Shown: positions 1 to 8,960, counted from the first letter of the stretch. The stretch is 64,000 nt of DNA from JBOGOC01 sp050747525 (GCA_050747525.1 JBOGOC010000025.1:62001-126000), one strand, 5' to 3'. Made by a program: numbers and translations. The notes: generated by a model from the letters alone, not told the origin.

Positions 1-1166
1 ATGGCGCGGCCGATCTCGCGGTGCGCGACGATCTCGCCCTCGCCCAGCTCGAGCATGTCGCCGAACACCACCGCCCTGCGCCCCCCGGCGGGAGGCTCGG
101 CTCGTGTCAGCACGTCCAGCGCGAAGCGCATGGCCGCCGGATTGGAGTTGTACGAGTCGTCCACCACGCGCACGTTGCCGCCCAGCCTCAGCACGCGCCC
201 GCGCATCCCCAGCGGCTGCAGATCGGCCAGGCGCGCGGCCATGGCCTCCAGATCGATCCCCAGCATGAAGCCGGCGCTCAACGCCGCCAGGGCGTTGTAC
301 ACATGGTGGACGCCGGCGAACTGCAGGCGCACGCTCACCCGGGTGGATCCGCCGTTGTGCTGATGGCGCGCCACGAAATGGCAGCCGTCCAGGCCGTCCA
401 TCTGGTATTCCGAGGCGGTCAGGTCGGCCGGCCGATCGATTCCAAATGTGAAGCCGTAGCCGCGGAAGCGCCCCATGATGCGGCGGCACCTCTCGTCGTC
501 GTTGTTGAAGATCCCGGTGGCGTTGTCGCGCATGCCCGCGAACAGCTCTCCCTTCGCCTCGGCCACGTCGTCCAGCGACGCGAAGTGCGCCAGGTGCACC
601 CCCGAGACGTTGGTCAGCACGCCGATGTCGGGATCGGTGATGGCCGCCAGCCGCGTCAGCTCGCCCGGGTAGCTCATCCCCATCTCCAGCACCGAGACCT
701 GGTGTTGCGGCGTGAGCTGCAGCAAGGAGAGAGGGCAGCCGAACAGGTTGTTGAGGTTGCCGCGCGACGCGTGCACCCGGAAGGCGGCCTCCATCGCCTG
801 GCGGGTCATCTCCTTGGTGGTGGTCTTGCCGGCCGATCCGGTGATCCCCACGATGCGGGCCGGCAGGCTGCGGCGCCATGCGGCCGCGAGGTCCTGAAGC
901 GCGGTCAGCGTGTCCTGCACGATGATGGCGGGGGCGGGCCCGTCGGGGAGCACCTCCGCGCGCGACACCACCACGGCGCTTGCGCCGTGTCCGAGAGCCT
1001 CGGGCACGAAGCGGTGGCCGTCCTGGCGGGGACCCACGATGGCGAAGAACAGGTCTCCCTTCGCCAGCGTGCGCGTGTCGATGGAGTAGCCGCCCGGCAC
1101 GATGTCGCCGGATCCGCGCAGGACCCCGCCGGTCACCTTGGCGATGGTGGCCAGATCACGCTCCAT
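1..1166 (-). CDS. murF: UDP-N-acetylmuramoyl-tripeptide--D-alanyl-D-alanine ligase, 3' end cut by window edge
   Basis: MurF adds D-Ala-D-Ala to UDP-MurNAc-tripeptide in the cytoplasm, the last soluble step of peptidoglycan precursor synthesis. Reading the minus strand from the ATG at 1166 gives an N-terminal Mur ligase domain, then the ATP-binding loop GITGSAGKTTTKEM (about residue 110) and, near the left edge, the MurF signature VVDDSYNSNPAAM. About 388 residues are visible and the frame is still open at base 1, so the C-terminal domain is missing only because the window ends. Its start overlaps the murE stop by 11 bp, which points to translational coupling. Position and order match the standard dcw cluster. 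Confidence 0.95.
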   Translation of the reverse strand, partial: MERDLATIAKVTGGVLRGSGDIVPGGYSIDTRTLAKGDLFFAIVGPRQDGHRFVPEALGHGASAVVVSRAEVLPDGPAPAIIVQDTLTALQDLAAAWRRSLPARIVGITGSAGKTTTKEMTRQAMEAAFRVHASRGNLNNLFGCPLSLLQLTPQHQVSVLEMGMSYPGELTRLAAITDPDIGVLTNVSGVHLAHFASLDDVAEAKGELFAGMRDNATGIFNNDDERCRRIMGRFRGYGFTFGIDRPADLTASEYQMDGLDGCHFVARHQHNGGSTRVSVRLQFAGVHHVYNALAALSAGFMLGIDLEAMAARLADLQPLGMRGRVLRLGGNVRVVDDSYNSNPAAMRFALDVLTRAEPPAGGRRAVVFGDMLELGEGEIVAHREIGRA

Positions 1167-2712
1167 GGGAGGAGCCCTCCATGCGGCGCCGCAGCGCCTC
1201 GCGCGCCAGCTCGCGATCGTCGAACGGGATCACCCGGCTCCCCAGGATCTGGGTCGTCTCGTGCCCCTTGCCGGCGATCACCACCGTATCGCCCGGGCGC
1301 GCCTCCGCGATGGCGGCGTGGATCGCGCGCGAGCGATCCACGTCGGCCTCCAGGCGCAGGCCGGGTCGCCGCTCGGCCTGGGGGACCGCGTCGGCGCCCG
1401 CCAGGATCTCGTCCACGATCGCCTGGGGCGGCTCGGTGCGTGGGTTGTCGGAGGTGACGTGGACCACGTCGGCCAGGCGCGCGGCGTGCGCCCCCATCAG
1501 GGGACGCTTGGTGCGGTCGCGATCGCCGCCGCAGCCGAACACCAGGATGACGCGCCCCGCGGTGATGGGGCGCACCGTCTCGAGCAGCCCGCGCAGGGCA
1601 TCGTCGGTGTGCGCGTAGTCCACGTACACCTCGAAGCCGGGCCCCGCCTGGTCCGCCGTGCCGGCCACCACGCGTTCCATGCGCCCGTCCACCCCCTGCA
1701 CCGCCGCCACGCCGCGGGTCACGGCATCCCAGCCGATCCCCAGCGCCCTCGCCGCGGCGGCCGCGGCCATGACGTTGCTGGCGTTGGGCCGGCCCGCCAG
1801 CGGAGTGTCCAGCACGAAAGAAGCGCCCGCCTCGCGCAGATCGAGGCGGCTGCCGCGCGGCCCGGTCTTCAGGGAAGCCAGACGCACCGACGCGTCGGAC
1901 GCCTCGCCCCACGACACCACCTTCGGCCCACCGGCGCGGGCGGACAGCCGCTGCATCAGGCGGCGGCCGTACGGATCGTCGGCGTTGATCGCCGCCGCCG
2001 CGCCGGCCTCCAGACCGTCGAGCAGTCTCTGCTTGACCTCGAAGTAGCTCTCCATGTCCTTGTGGTAGTCGAGGTGATCCCGCGTCAGGTTCGTGAACAC
2101 AGCCACGTCGAATCCGATCCCGTGCACGCGCCCCAGATCCAGGGCATGCGACGACACTTCCATCACGCATGCGCCGCATCCCGTGTCGCGCATGCGCGCC
2201 AGCAGGGCATGCAGGTCGGACGCTTCCGGGGTCGTGCGCTCGGCCGGCACGAACGACCCGTCTCCCATCCGATGGCCCACCGTCCCCAGGAGCCCGGTGT
2301 GGACCCCCGCAGCCTCCAGCACCGCCGCGATCAGCCGGCAGGTGGTGGTCTTGCCGTTGGTCCCGGTCACGCCCACCATCGTGAGCGCCTCGTCGGGGCT
2401 CCCGTGGAGGCGGCGGCTCAGGACCGCCAGGGCGATGCGGTCGTCATCCACCTCGACCACCCGGTCCCAGCCGCCCATCTGCACGGCCGTGGCGCGGCCC
2501 GCGGCCACCACCAGCACGGCGGCTCCGCGTGCCAGAGCGTCGGGCGCGAAGCGCAGGCCGTCGTCTTTCAGCCCGCGCAGCGCCGCGAAAACCGCACCGG
2601 GGCCGGCCTTGCGGGAGTCGTGCGTCACCAGGGTGACGTCCGGCTCCGCTCCCGAGGCCGGGCCGCGCAGCCACCGATGCGGCACTCCGGCCAGCAGATC
2701 GGAGAGCCGCAT
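1156..2712 (-). CDS. murE: UDP-N-acetylmuramoyl-tripeptide synthetase (MurE ligase)
   Basis: MurE adds the third stem-peptide residue (meso-diaminopimelate or L-Lys) to UDP-MurNAc-L-Ala-D-Glu. The 518-residue product shows the ATP-binding loop GVTGTNGKTTTCRL, the Mur ligase central domain (VMEVSSHALDLGRVHG, FTNLTRDHLDYH) and a C-terminal domain with DYAHTDDALRGLLE and FGCGGDRDRTKRPLM. The stretch TSDNPRTEPP corresponds to the DNPR region that in known MurE enzymes selects meso-diaminopimelate, so DAP is the likely substrate. I chose the ATG at 2712, one base after the ftsI stop; a longer reading from 2790 would run into ftsI and adds a low-complexity Arg-rich extension. Confidence 0.95.
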   Translation of the reverse strand: MRLSDLLAGVPHRWLRGPASGAEPDVTLVTHDSRKAGPGAVFAALRGLKDDGLRFAPDALARGAAVLVVAAGRATAVQMGGWDRVVEVDDDRIALAVLSRRLHGSPDEALTMVGVTGTNGKTTTCRLIAAVLEAAGVHTGLLGTVGHRMGDGSFVPAERTTPEASDLHALLARMRDTGCGACVMEVSSHALDLGRVHGIGFDVAVFTNLTRDHLDYHKDMESYFEVKQRLLDGLEAGAAAAINADDPYGRRLMQRLSARAGGPKVVSWGEASDASVRLASLKTGPRGSRLDLREAGASFVLDTPLAGRPNASNVMAAAAAARALGIGWDAVTRGVAAVQGVDGRMERVVAGTADQAGPGFEVYVDYAHTDDALRGLLETVRPITAGRVILVFGCGGDRDRTKRPLMGAHAARLADVVHVTSDNPRTEPPQAIVDEILAGADAVPQAERRPGLRLEADVDRSRAIHAAIAEARPGDTVVIAGKGHETTQILGSRVIPFDDRELAREALRRRMEGSSHGA

Positions 2713-2713
2713 C

Positions 2714-4990
2714 TCAGCGCATCGAGCGGCGCGCGGGCGCCACTGGCGCGGCCGCCGCCCGATCCTCCACCGCGTCCAGGGCGCTTCCATCCTCCGCGGC
2801 GACGTCCGGATCGGGCACGGGAAGCCGCCAGCCGGGGCGCAGCCTCACTTCGTCGCCGCCGCGGACGATGGCGCCGGCGGGAGGATCCTGCTCCACCACC
2901 ACACCATCCCCCGCGGGCAGTCCGTCCGCATCCGCCTCCACGCGCGCCAGCAGTCCCATGCCGCTCAGATGCACGATCGCTCGCCGTAGTGCGTGACCGC
3001 GCAGGTCGGGCACCATCACCTCGCCCGACGCGCCGCGCGCCGACGCCGGCAGCGGCCTGGCCACGGGGATCAGGTCCTCCGGATCGACGCCGCTCGTTTC
3101 TTGACGCCCCCCCGCGCGGACGAGGCGGCGCTCGCGCGCCAGCTCGCGCTCGTGCGCGCGGCGCTCCCTCTCGCGTTCCGCGGTGCGCTCCTTCTCGTCC
3201 AGGGGAACGGGATGCTCCCAGCGCTTGGCGTGCGCGTGCGCCACCAGCGTCGGCTCGTCATCCTCGACCCATCCGCGTCCCGGCTCCGTGGGCACCCCCA
3301 GGTACCGCAAGGCCGGCAGGGCGATGCGACGGAAGACGGGGGCCGCGATGTCGCCGCCGTGGTACAGGGCGCCGCGCGGCTCGTCGAGCATCACCAGGAT
3401 GGTCAGGGCCGGGCGGCTGGAAGGGACGAACCCCACGAAGGAGGCGATGAAGTTGTTGCCGCGGTACGTCCCGTCGGGCCCGATCTTCTGCGCCGTGCCG
3501 GTCTTGCCCGCCACGCTGTAGCCGGGCATGCGCGCGGCCTTGGCCGTCCCCTTGTCCACCACCGCGATCATCATCTGCTTCAGCGCCGCGGCGGTCTTCT
3601 CCTCGATGACGCGGCGCGACGGACGCAGCGCGGTCTTCGAGAGCAGCTCCCCCTCGGCGTCCAGCTCCCTCAGCATCAGCCGGGGAGGGCGCAGCTCGCC
3701 TCCGTTGGCGACGGCCGACACGGCCGTGGCGAGCTGGAGCGGCGTGACGCTCAGCTCCTGGCCGAACGACATCGTGGCCTTGGAGATGCCCGACCAGTCC
3801 TGCACCCTCCGCACCAGCCCACGCCCTTCGGCGGGCAGCTCGATGCCGGTCTTCGCCCCGAACCCGAAGCGGCGGATGGTGTCGAAGAAGTCGGCGTCGG
3901 GCACGCGCAGGCCGATCTTGATGGCCCCCACGTTGCTCGACTCCTGCAGCACCTCCGTGGTGGTCAGGGTGCCGAACGACTTGTGATCGCGCAGCGTGAC
4001 CCCGCTCACCCGGATGGATCCATTCTGGCAGTCGAACCAGTCGCCAGGGCGCAGCAGCCCCTTCTCCATGGCCGCGGCCATGGTGATGATCTTGAAGGTG
4101 GAACCGGGCTCGTAGGCGTCGATCACCGCGCGGTTGCGGCGGCTGTCTCCTTCGGAGTCGCCGGGGTGATTGGGATTGAACGTGGGGTGGTTGGCGATGG
4201 CCAGCACGTCTCCCGTGGACGGCTCCATCACCACCACGCTTCCCGACGCCGATCCGGTCGACTCCATCGCGGCGGCCAGCTCGCGCTCGGCGATGTGCTG
4301 GATGGTCTCGTCGATCGACAACACCACGCTGTGACCGGGCACCGGCTCGCGGCGCACGGCCTTGAGGAAGGTCTGCCCGCGCGCGTCTCCCATCATGTAC
4401 AAGCGCCCTTCGCGGCCACGGATCCTGCCGTCGAGGGCCAGCTCCATCCCTTCCACGCCGTCGTTGTCCGCCCCCGCCCACCCCAGGACATGGGCGGCCA
4501 GGGTCCCGTTGGGGTAGAAGCGCTTGTGCTCCGGCTCGAACTGGACTCCTTTGATCGCCAGCCGCCGCACGGCGGCGCTGACATCCGGGTCCACCTTCCG
4601 CCTGAGCCTCAGATACCTCCGGCCGCGGCTGCGGCTCTCCGTGAGCCTGCCGATCAGCTCTTCGCGCTCGGAAGCGCGCGACAGCCCCAGAGCGGGCGCC
4701 AGCGCGGCGACCGCGCGAACCGGATCCTCGATGTGGGCGGGGTCCACGGCGATGGAGTCGACTTCGACGCTGACCGCGAGCTCGCGGCCGGCTCGATCGT
4801 AGAGCACGCCCCGCCGCGCATCCAGCCGGACGGCCTCCTCCTGCTGGCCGGCAGCCACCCGCCGCAGCTCGCTCGCCCGCACGACCTGGAGATCTGCCAG
4901 ACGCACGCCAATCAGCACGCCCCAGGCCGCCAGACCGGCGGCGAGCAGGCGCATCCGGCGGCGCACCAGCGTCCGATCAATGAAGCTCAT
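2714..4990 (-). CDS. ftsI: Division-specific peptidoglycan transpeptidase (PBP2x/PBP3 type) with C-terminal PASTA domain
   Basis: FtsI cross-links septal peptidoglycan. The 758-residue product has a short cytoplasmic tail, one N-terminal membrane anchor (about residues 13-35), a pedestal domain and a transpeptidase domain with all three penicillin-binding motifs: the catalytic STFK (Ser about residue 297), SSN, and KTGTAQK. It ends with a single PASTA domain (VMVPDLRGHALRRAIVHLSG onwards) preceded by a charged Arg/Glu-rich linker. PASTA-bearing FtsI proteins are usual in Firmicutes and Actinobacteria but also occur in Acidobacteriota-like diderms. The ATG at 4990 was chosen because it gives the expected short cytoplasmic tail; it overlaps the ftsL end by 14 bp. 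Confidence 0.95.
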   Translation of the reverse strand: MSFIDRTLVRRRMRLLAAGLAAWGVLIGVRLADLQVVRASELRRVAAGQQEEAVRLDARRGVLYDRAGRELAVSVEVDSIAVDPAHIEDPVRAVAALAPALGLSRASEREELIGRLTESRSRGRRYLRLRRKVDPDVSAAVRRLAIKGVQFEPEHKRFYPNGTLAAHVLGWAGADNDGVEGMELALDGRIRGREGRLYMMGDARGQTFLKAVRREPVPGHSVVLSIDETIQHIAERELAAAMESTGSASGSVVVMEPSTGDVLAIANHPTFNPNHPGDSEGDSRRNRAVIDAYEPGSTFKIITMAAAMEKGLLRPGDWFDCQNGSIRVSGVTLRDHKSFGTLTTTEVLQESSNVGAIKIGLRVPDADFFDTIRRFGFGAKTGIELPAEGRGLVRRVQDWSGISKATMSFGQELSVTPLQLATAVSAVANGGELRPPRLMLRELDAEGELLSKTALRPSRRVIEEKTAAALKQMMIAVVDKGTAKAARMPGYSVAGKTGTAQKIGPDGTYRGNNFIASFVGFVPSSRPALTILVMLDEPRGALYHGGDIAAPVFRRIALPALRYLGVPTEPGRGWVEDDEPTLVAHAHAKRWEHPVPLDEKERTAERERERRAHERELARERRLVRAGGRQETSGVDPEDLIPVARPLPASARGASGEVMVPDLRGHALRRAIVHLSGMGLLARVEADADGLPAGDGVVVEQDPPAGAIVRGGDEVRLRPGWRLPVPDPDVAAEDGSALDAVEDRAAAAPVAPARRSMR

Positions 4991-5444
4991 CGCGGGGCTC
5001 CTGGCTCGGCGTGCCGGTCTCGGCCGGACGCTGCTGGGCAACCGCCGGGGGGGCCGACGGCGAAGCGGGGCGTGCCGGGATCAGGCGCTCCCGGTCCACC
5101 AGCACCACGGTGCCTCCGGGCGGCTCACGCAGCCCCATCTCCTCCACCGCCACGCGCTCCACCCGGGTGAGATCCTGAAGGGAGCTGCGCTCCAGGCGCA
5201 GGTGCCTCGCGGCTTCGGCGAGACGATCGCGGCGCGTCTTCAGCTCTTCGATCCGGTACCCGCTGCGGAACCATTCGACGTTCTGCCAGACGTACACGAG
5301 CAGCGGCAGCAGGACGACGGCCGAGAGGAGCACGGCAAGCAGCATCTCGCGCGAGCGGCCCCGATCCAGCTCCATCACCAGCCGGGCGTTCAGGCCGGGC
5401 AGGCGCGCCGACCCCGCCGGGCCCGAACCGTCCCGGCCCCGCAT
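4977..5444 (-). CDS. ftsL: FtsL-like septum protein
   Basis: This 155-residue protein sits between rsmH and ftsI, exactly where ftsL lies in dcw clusters. It has a basic N-terminus, one membrane segment (MLLAVLLSAVVLLPLLVYVW, about residues 34-53), then a predicted helix rich in Arg and Glu (IEELKTRRDRLAEAARHLR) typical of FtsL/DivIC coiled coils. A Pro-rich tail closes it. FtsL works with FtsB and FtsQ to activate the septal synthase. The sequence itself is poorly conserved, so the call leans on topology and position. Start ATG and the rsmH stop overlap as TGATG (5442-5446), indicating coupling. Confidence 0.85.
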   Translation of the reverse strand: MRGRDGSGPAGSARLPGLNARLVMELDRGRSREMLLAVLLSAVVLLPLLVYVWQNVEWFRSGYRIEELKTRRDRLAEAARHLRLERSSLQDLTRVERVAVEEMGLREPPGGTVVLVDRERLIPARPASPSAPPAVAQQRPAETGTPSQEPRDELH

Positions 5445-6517
5445 CAGAGGCGCTCCGCCGCGCGGAGCTTCGCGCTGCGCGCGCGCGGATTGGCGGCCAC
5501 CTCTGTCGGCGTGGGCCGGAGGGGCTTGCGGTTGAGCAGCGTGACGCGATTGGGATGTCCACAGGCACACCGGGGGAGGCTCCGGGGGCAGGAGCATTGG
5601 TGTGAGAGAGTGCGGAGGGTCGTCTTGACGGTGCGGTCTTCCAAAGAGTGGAAGGTCACGAGGACGAGCCTCCCCCGAGCCTGTAGCGCCTCGACAGAGT
5701 CGAGGACGAACCGATCAAGGCCTTCGAGTTCGTTGTTCACGGCGATGCGCAGGGCCTGGAACACCCGTGTGGCCGGGTGCAGGCGCGCGCCGCGCCGCGG
5801 GTTGACGCTCTCCACCAGCGCCGCCAGCTCTCCGGTGGTGCTGATAGGACGGTGAAGCCGGCGGTCGCGGATGGCGCGCGCGATGCGACGCGCGTGCCGC
5901 TCCTCGCCGAAGTTGTAGAAGATGCGGGCCAGCTCGTCCTCGCCGGCCTCCGCCAGCAGGAGGGCGGCGGTGATCCCCCTGGAGCGGTCCATGCGCATGT
6001 CGAGAGGCTCGTCCTTCTGGAAGGAGAAGCCTCGGCCCGCCGCTTCGAGCTGGTACGATGAGAATCCCAGGTCGGCCACGATCCCCGACACGCTCCCTGA
6101 CGGCGCCACGCCCAGGCGCTCGAGGATCGCAGGAAGGTTCCTGTAATCGTCGTGCACGAAGGTGACGCGGCCGCCGAACCGCTCGAGGCGGCGCCGCGCC
6201 AGCGCGAGGGACTCATCGTCGCGGTCGATGCCGATGAGCCGGGCATCCTGGCGCGCGGAGAGAAGCTGCTCGGCGTGCCCGCCCATCCCCAGGGTGGCGT
6301 CCACGAACAGCGGGCCCGGGGCCGGCTCCAGCAGGCGCACGACCTCGTCCGGCATCACAGGCTGATGAGCGCCGGCAGCCTCGGAGGCAGACCTGCCGGG
6401 GGAGTCCGGATCCTCGGGTTGCCTCGCGGGTCCCGCGTCCCGATCCCCGTCTCCCCCGGCCAGACCAAGCAGCGCCAGACGGCGCGCCATGATGGATACC
6501 GATGTCGTCGCGATCAT
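5444..6517 (-). CDS. rsmH: 16S rRNA (cytosine1402-N4)-methyltransferase
   Basis: RsmH (MraW) methylates N4 of C1402 in 16S rRNA using S-adenosylmethionine. The product has HQPVMPDEVVRLL at the start of the conserved region, the SAM-binding motif FVDATLGMGGHAEQLL, GIDRDDESLALARRRL, and GIVADLGFSSYQLE, then the C-terminal block FHSLEDRTVKTTLR. The start is uncertain. I used the ATG at 6517, just after the mraZ stop; a GTG at 6529 has a slightly better GGGA upstream, and an internal ATG lies at 6490. All leave a 40-50 residue N-terminal extension before the conserved part, longer than in most relatives. Confidence 0.92.
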   Translation of the reverse strand: MIATTSVSIMARRLALLGLAGGDGDRDAGPARQPEDPDSPGRSASEAAGAHQPVMPDEVVRLLEPAPGPLFVDATLGMGGHAEQLLSARQDARLIGIDRDDESLALARRRLERFGGRVTFVHDDYRNLPAILERLGVAPSGSVSGIVADLGFSSYQLEAAGRGFSFQKDEPLDMRMDRSRGITAALLLAEAGEDELARIFYNFGEERHARRIARAIRDRRLHRPISTTGELAALVESVNPRRGARLHPATRVFQALRIAVNNELEGLDRFVLDSVEALQARGRLVLVTFHSLEDRTVKTTLRTLSHQCSCPRSLPRCACGHPNRVTLLNRKPLRPTPTEVAANPRARSAKLRAAERL

Positions 6518-6530
6518 CGTGCTCAGCACG

Positions 6531-6974
6531 TCATATTCCCAGCGAAGCCAGGTAGTCCTCGTCCTCGGCCGTGATCGGATCCGCGACGAGGGTCTGCTGG
6601 AACCTCTCCAGGTTCCAGATCTCCAGATGGTTGCTCTGTCCCAGAATGACGACGTCATCCACGATCTGGGCGGCCTCGCGAAGCTTGGGTGGGATCACCA
6701 GGCGCCCCTGCGGGTCGCACGCGACCACCTGCCCGAAAAAGCTCGTCACGCGGCGGAACTTGGCCACCGGGGTGCGGGAGGCCGGCTGGCCGGAGAGCTT
6801 GGCCAGCACCTCTTCCCAGGCACGCCCCGGGTAGACATGGGCGCAATCGCCCCTCACGCTGGTGACGTAAAAAGGGCCGTCTCCATACCGTTCGTTGAAT
6901 TCTTTGCGGAAGTTGGCCGGCAGCTTCACGCGCCCCTTCTCGTCCACTCTGACCTGAAAGCCGCCGTGCAGCAT
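6531..6974 (-). CDS. mraZ: Transcriptional regulator MraZ
   Basis: MraZ is a DNA-binding regulator of its own operon. The 147-residue product carries two SpoVT/AbrB-like swapped-hairpin domains: DEKGRVKLPANFRKEF near the N-terminus and DPQGRLVIPPKLREAA in the second half, the two copies expected of MraZ. I chose the ATG at 6974 (MLHGGFQVRVDEKGR) preceded by GGGG. An upstream GTG at 7013 would place the start inside the third operator repeat and add 13 unrelated residues. It is the first gene of the division operon and is followed immediately by rsmH. Confidence 0.95.
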   Translation of the reverse strand: MLHGGFQVRVDEKGRVKLPANFRKEFNERYGDGPFYVTSVRGDCAHVYPGRAWEEVLAKLSGQPASRTPVAKFRRVTSFFGQVVACDPQGRLVIPPKLREAAQIVDDVVILGQSNHLEIWNLERFQQTLVADPITAEDEDYLASLGI

Positions 6975-7009
6975 GGAGACCCCGACCGATGCGCATGGTC
7001 CTCTTCGAT

Positions 7010-7033
7010 CCACCGCTTACCACTTCGTACCAC
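7010..7033 (-). promoter_or_regulatory. MraZ box: three direct GTGG repeats at 10-bp spacing
   Basis: On the minus strand the sequence just downstream of the promoter reads GTGG followed by six bases, three times in a row, with the GTGG cores at 7033-7030, 7023-7020 and 7013-7010. MraZ proteins are known to bind arrays of short G-rich direct repeats spaced 10 bp apart in front of mraZ. The array lies at about +3 to +26 relative to the predicted start of transcription, a position suited to repression. Confidence 0.8.
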
Positions 7034-7042
7034 GTGCCGCGC

Positions 7043-7071
7043 ATACTACGGGGAGTTCCAGATTGTGTCAA
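7043..7071 (-). promoter_or_regulatory. Sigma70-type promoter of the mraZ-rsmH-ftsL-ftsI-murE-murF operon
   Basis: Minus strand: a perfect TTGACA at 7071-7066, a 17-bp spacer, and TAGTAT at 7048-7043. Transcription should begin near 7036, giving a leader of about 60 nt before the mraZ ATG at 6974. The match and spacing are as good as any in the window. Confidence 0.8.
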
Positions 7072-7181
7072 GACAGAAAACGCCATCCGCACAAGAGATT
7101 ACGCTGTGGACGGGGGCCAGCAGTGGGGGGTGCCGGGCGGGGCGCCCCCAGATGATGGGGACGTCTGGTAGACTGGCCACC

Positions 7182-8243
7182 ATGCCCCTCGATCTGGACC
7201 ATTTACTTCACGAGGCCGTTCGGCGCGGCGCATCGGACCTTCTGCTGGTGCCGGGCTCACCCCCGGTCGTGCGGCTTCATGGAGAGCTGGTGACGCTCGA
7301 GGGCGCGCCGCCGGTGGGCCACGACGACGTCACCGACATGCTGGCTCCCTATCTGGCGCCACCCGACGCGCAGCGCTTCCGCGACGGGGAAGCGGTCGAC
7401 TACTGCTTCGAGCGCGCCTCGGTGGGCCGGTTCCGCTGCAATCTTCACCGCGTTCGTGGGGGCTCGTCCGCCTCGCTGCGCGTCCTTCCCGAATCGCCGC
7501 CGGAGTTCGCCTCGCTGGGCCTGCCGCCCCAGATCGCGCGGCTGGCCGACATGCACAAGGGGTTCGTGCTGGTCGTGGGGCCGACGGGCGCGGGAAAGAC
7601 CACGACGCTGGCCTGCCTGGTGGAGATGATCAACGCGCGCCGCCCCGTCCACATCGTGACCATCGAAAATCCGGTCGAGTTCCGTCACCGTCACAAGCGC
7701 GCGGTCGTGGAGCAGATCGAGATCGGTGAGGACTCTCCGTCCTTCTCGGAAGCGCTGCGTCACGCGCTGCGCCAGGATCCCGACGTCATCCTGGTGGGAG
7801 AGATGCGCGACCTGGACACCGTGGCCATCGCGCTCACCGCCGCGGAGACCGGTCATCTGGTCTTCTCCTCTCTCCACACCAACGACACGAGCCAGGCCAT
7901 CGATCGCATCATCGACGTCTTCCCCGCCCATCAGCAGAACCAGGTCCGACAGCAGCTCTCGCTGTCGCTCACCGGGGTGGTGGCCCAGCACCTGATCCCC
8001 GTGCTGAACGGCATGGGGAGGGTGCCGGCCGTCGAGGTGCTGATGGCCACCGACGCCATCCGCAACCTGATCCGCACCGGCAAGACGCATCAGATCTACT
8101 CGGCGATCTCCACCGGCAAGGCCGCGGGCATGCAGACGCTGGAGGAATCGCTCGCCTCCCTGGTGCGCCGCGGGACGATCAGCCGGGAAGAAGCCCGCCT
8201 GCGCACCGTCCATCCGGAAGAGCTGGAGGCTCTGCTGCGGTGA
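7182..8243 (+). CDS. pilT: Type IV pilus retraction ATPase PilT
   Basis: PilT is the hexameric ATPase that depolymerises type IV pili and drives twitching motility. The 353-residue product has the N-terminal PAS-like domain, Walker A GPTGAGKTTTLA, the Asp box (TIENPVEF), Walker B ILVGEMRDLDTV, the His box (HLVFSSLHTND) and the C-terminal AIRNLIRTGKTHQI segment that is diagnostic for PilT rather than PilB. The start is the ATG at 7182 (MPLDLDHLL), as the upstream in-frame sequence overlaps the divergent mraZ control region. No other pilus gene is in the window. It is followed with a 4-bp overlap by the next gene. Confidence 0.93.
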   Translation: MPLDLDHLLHEAVRRGASDLLLVPGSPPVVRLHGELVTLEGAPPVGHDDVTDMLAPYLAPPDAQRFRDGEAVDYCFERASVGRFRCNLHRVRGGSSASLRVLPESPPEFASLGLPPQIARLADMHKGFVLVVGPTGAGKTTTLACLVEMINARRPVHIVTIENPVEFRHRHKRAVVEQIEIGEDSPSFSEALRHALRQDPDVILVGEMRDLDTVAIALTAAETGHLVFSSLHTNDTSQAIDRIIDVFPAHQQNQVRQQLSLSLTGVVAQHLIPVLNGMGRVPAVEVLMATDAIRNLIRTGKTHQIYSAISTGKAAGMQTLEESLASLVRRGTISREEARLRTVHPEELEALLR

Positions 8244-8629
8244 GCCCCCTCGAAATCTTGAAGGCCTACCAAACCTGGGCCGTGGTGGGGCTGTCGGACA
8301 AGCCGCACCGCCCGTCGCATACAGTCGCTTCGCAGCTGAAGGAACGCGGCTACCGGATCATCCCGGTCAATCCGAACCTCACCGAAGTCCTGGGCGAGAC
8401 CTGCTATCCAAACCTGACGTCGATCCCGCACGCCGTGGAGGTGGTGGACATCTTCCGCCGCAGCTCGGAGGTGGGCCCCATCGTGGACGAGGCCATCGCC
8501 ATCGGCGCGAAGGTCGTCTGGATGCAGCTCGGCGTGATCGACGAGGCCGCGGCGGCCAGGGCCCGGGCGGCCGGCCTGGAGGTGGTCATGGATCGCTGCC
8601 CCGCCATCGAGCTGGGGAAGATGATGTAA
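8240..8629 (+). CDS. CoA-binding domain protein (YccU type)
   Basis: This 129-residue protein is a single CoA-binding Rossmann domain. Key stretches are WAVVGLSDKPHRPSHTVA at the N-terminus, the strand-turn GYRIIPVNPN, VVDIFRRSSEVGPIVDEA and WMQLGVIDEAAAARA. Relatives include the N-terminal domain of succinyl-CoA synthetase alpha and stand-alone proteins of unknown physiological role. It starts with GTG whose last two bases are part of the pilT TGA stop (GTGA overlap), so it is probably translated with pilT. Confidence 0.88.
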   Translation: MSPLEILKAYQTWAVVGLSDKPHRPSHTVASQLKERGYRIIPVNPNLTEVLGETCYPNLTSIPHAVEVVDIFRRSSEVGPIVDEAIAIGAKVVWMQLGVIDEAAAARARAAGLEVVMDRCPAIELGKMM

Positions 8630-8638
8630 GATCCGGGC

Positions 8639-8944
8639 ATGGCTTCACCCGACAAACCCCTCGAGATCCACTGCCCGTGCTGCGGGTCGCTGGTGGTGGT
8701 GGATCGCGACACCGGCGCCGTCCTGCGCTTCGAGGAAGTGCGCAAGTCTTCCGGGGCCTCGTTCCAGGAGCTGCTCAAGGAGGTCGGCGAGTCGAAGAAG
8801 AAGATCGACTCCAAGCTGCAGCAGGCCCTCAAGGAGCAGAAACAGCGCGAGTCGATCCTGGAGAAGAAGTTCCGCGAGGCGGTGAAGAAGGCCGAGGAAA
8901 CCCCCGACGAGCCGCTTCCCCCCCGGCCGTTCGATCTGGACTGA
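8639..8944 (+). CDS. Small protein with a CxxC motif and a charged coiled coil
   Basis: The 101-residue product starts with a short zinc-ribbon-like segment (IHCPCCGSLVVVDRDTG, only one cysteine pair) and continues into a long Lys/Glu/Gln-rich helix likely to form a coiled coil (about residues 40-85). The C-terminus is Pro-rich. I do not recognise a named family. Similar short proteins sit beside pilT or CoA-binding genes in other GC-rich diderms, but I cannot assign a role. The start ATG follows the previous stop by 9 bp, suggesting one transcript with pilT. Confidence 0.75.
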   Translation: MASPDKPLEIHCPCCGSLVVVDRDTGAVLRFEEVRKSSGASFQELLKEVGESKKKIDSKLQQALKEQKQRESILEKKFREAVKKAEETPDEPLPPRPFDLD

Positions 8945-8960
8945 TCAAGGGCTCGGCACC

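Noticed and set aside
21..3450. Long plus-strand open frames opposite murF, murE and ftsI
   Set aside because: They oppose well-supported cell-wall genes and their products are low-complexity Arg/Pro/His-rich sequence.
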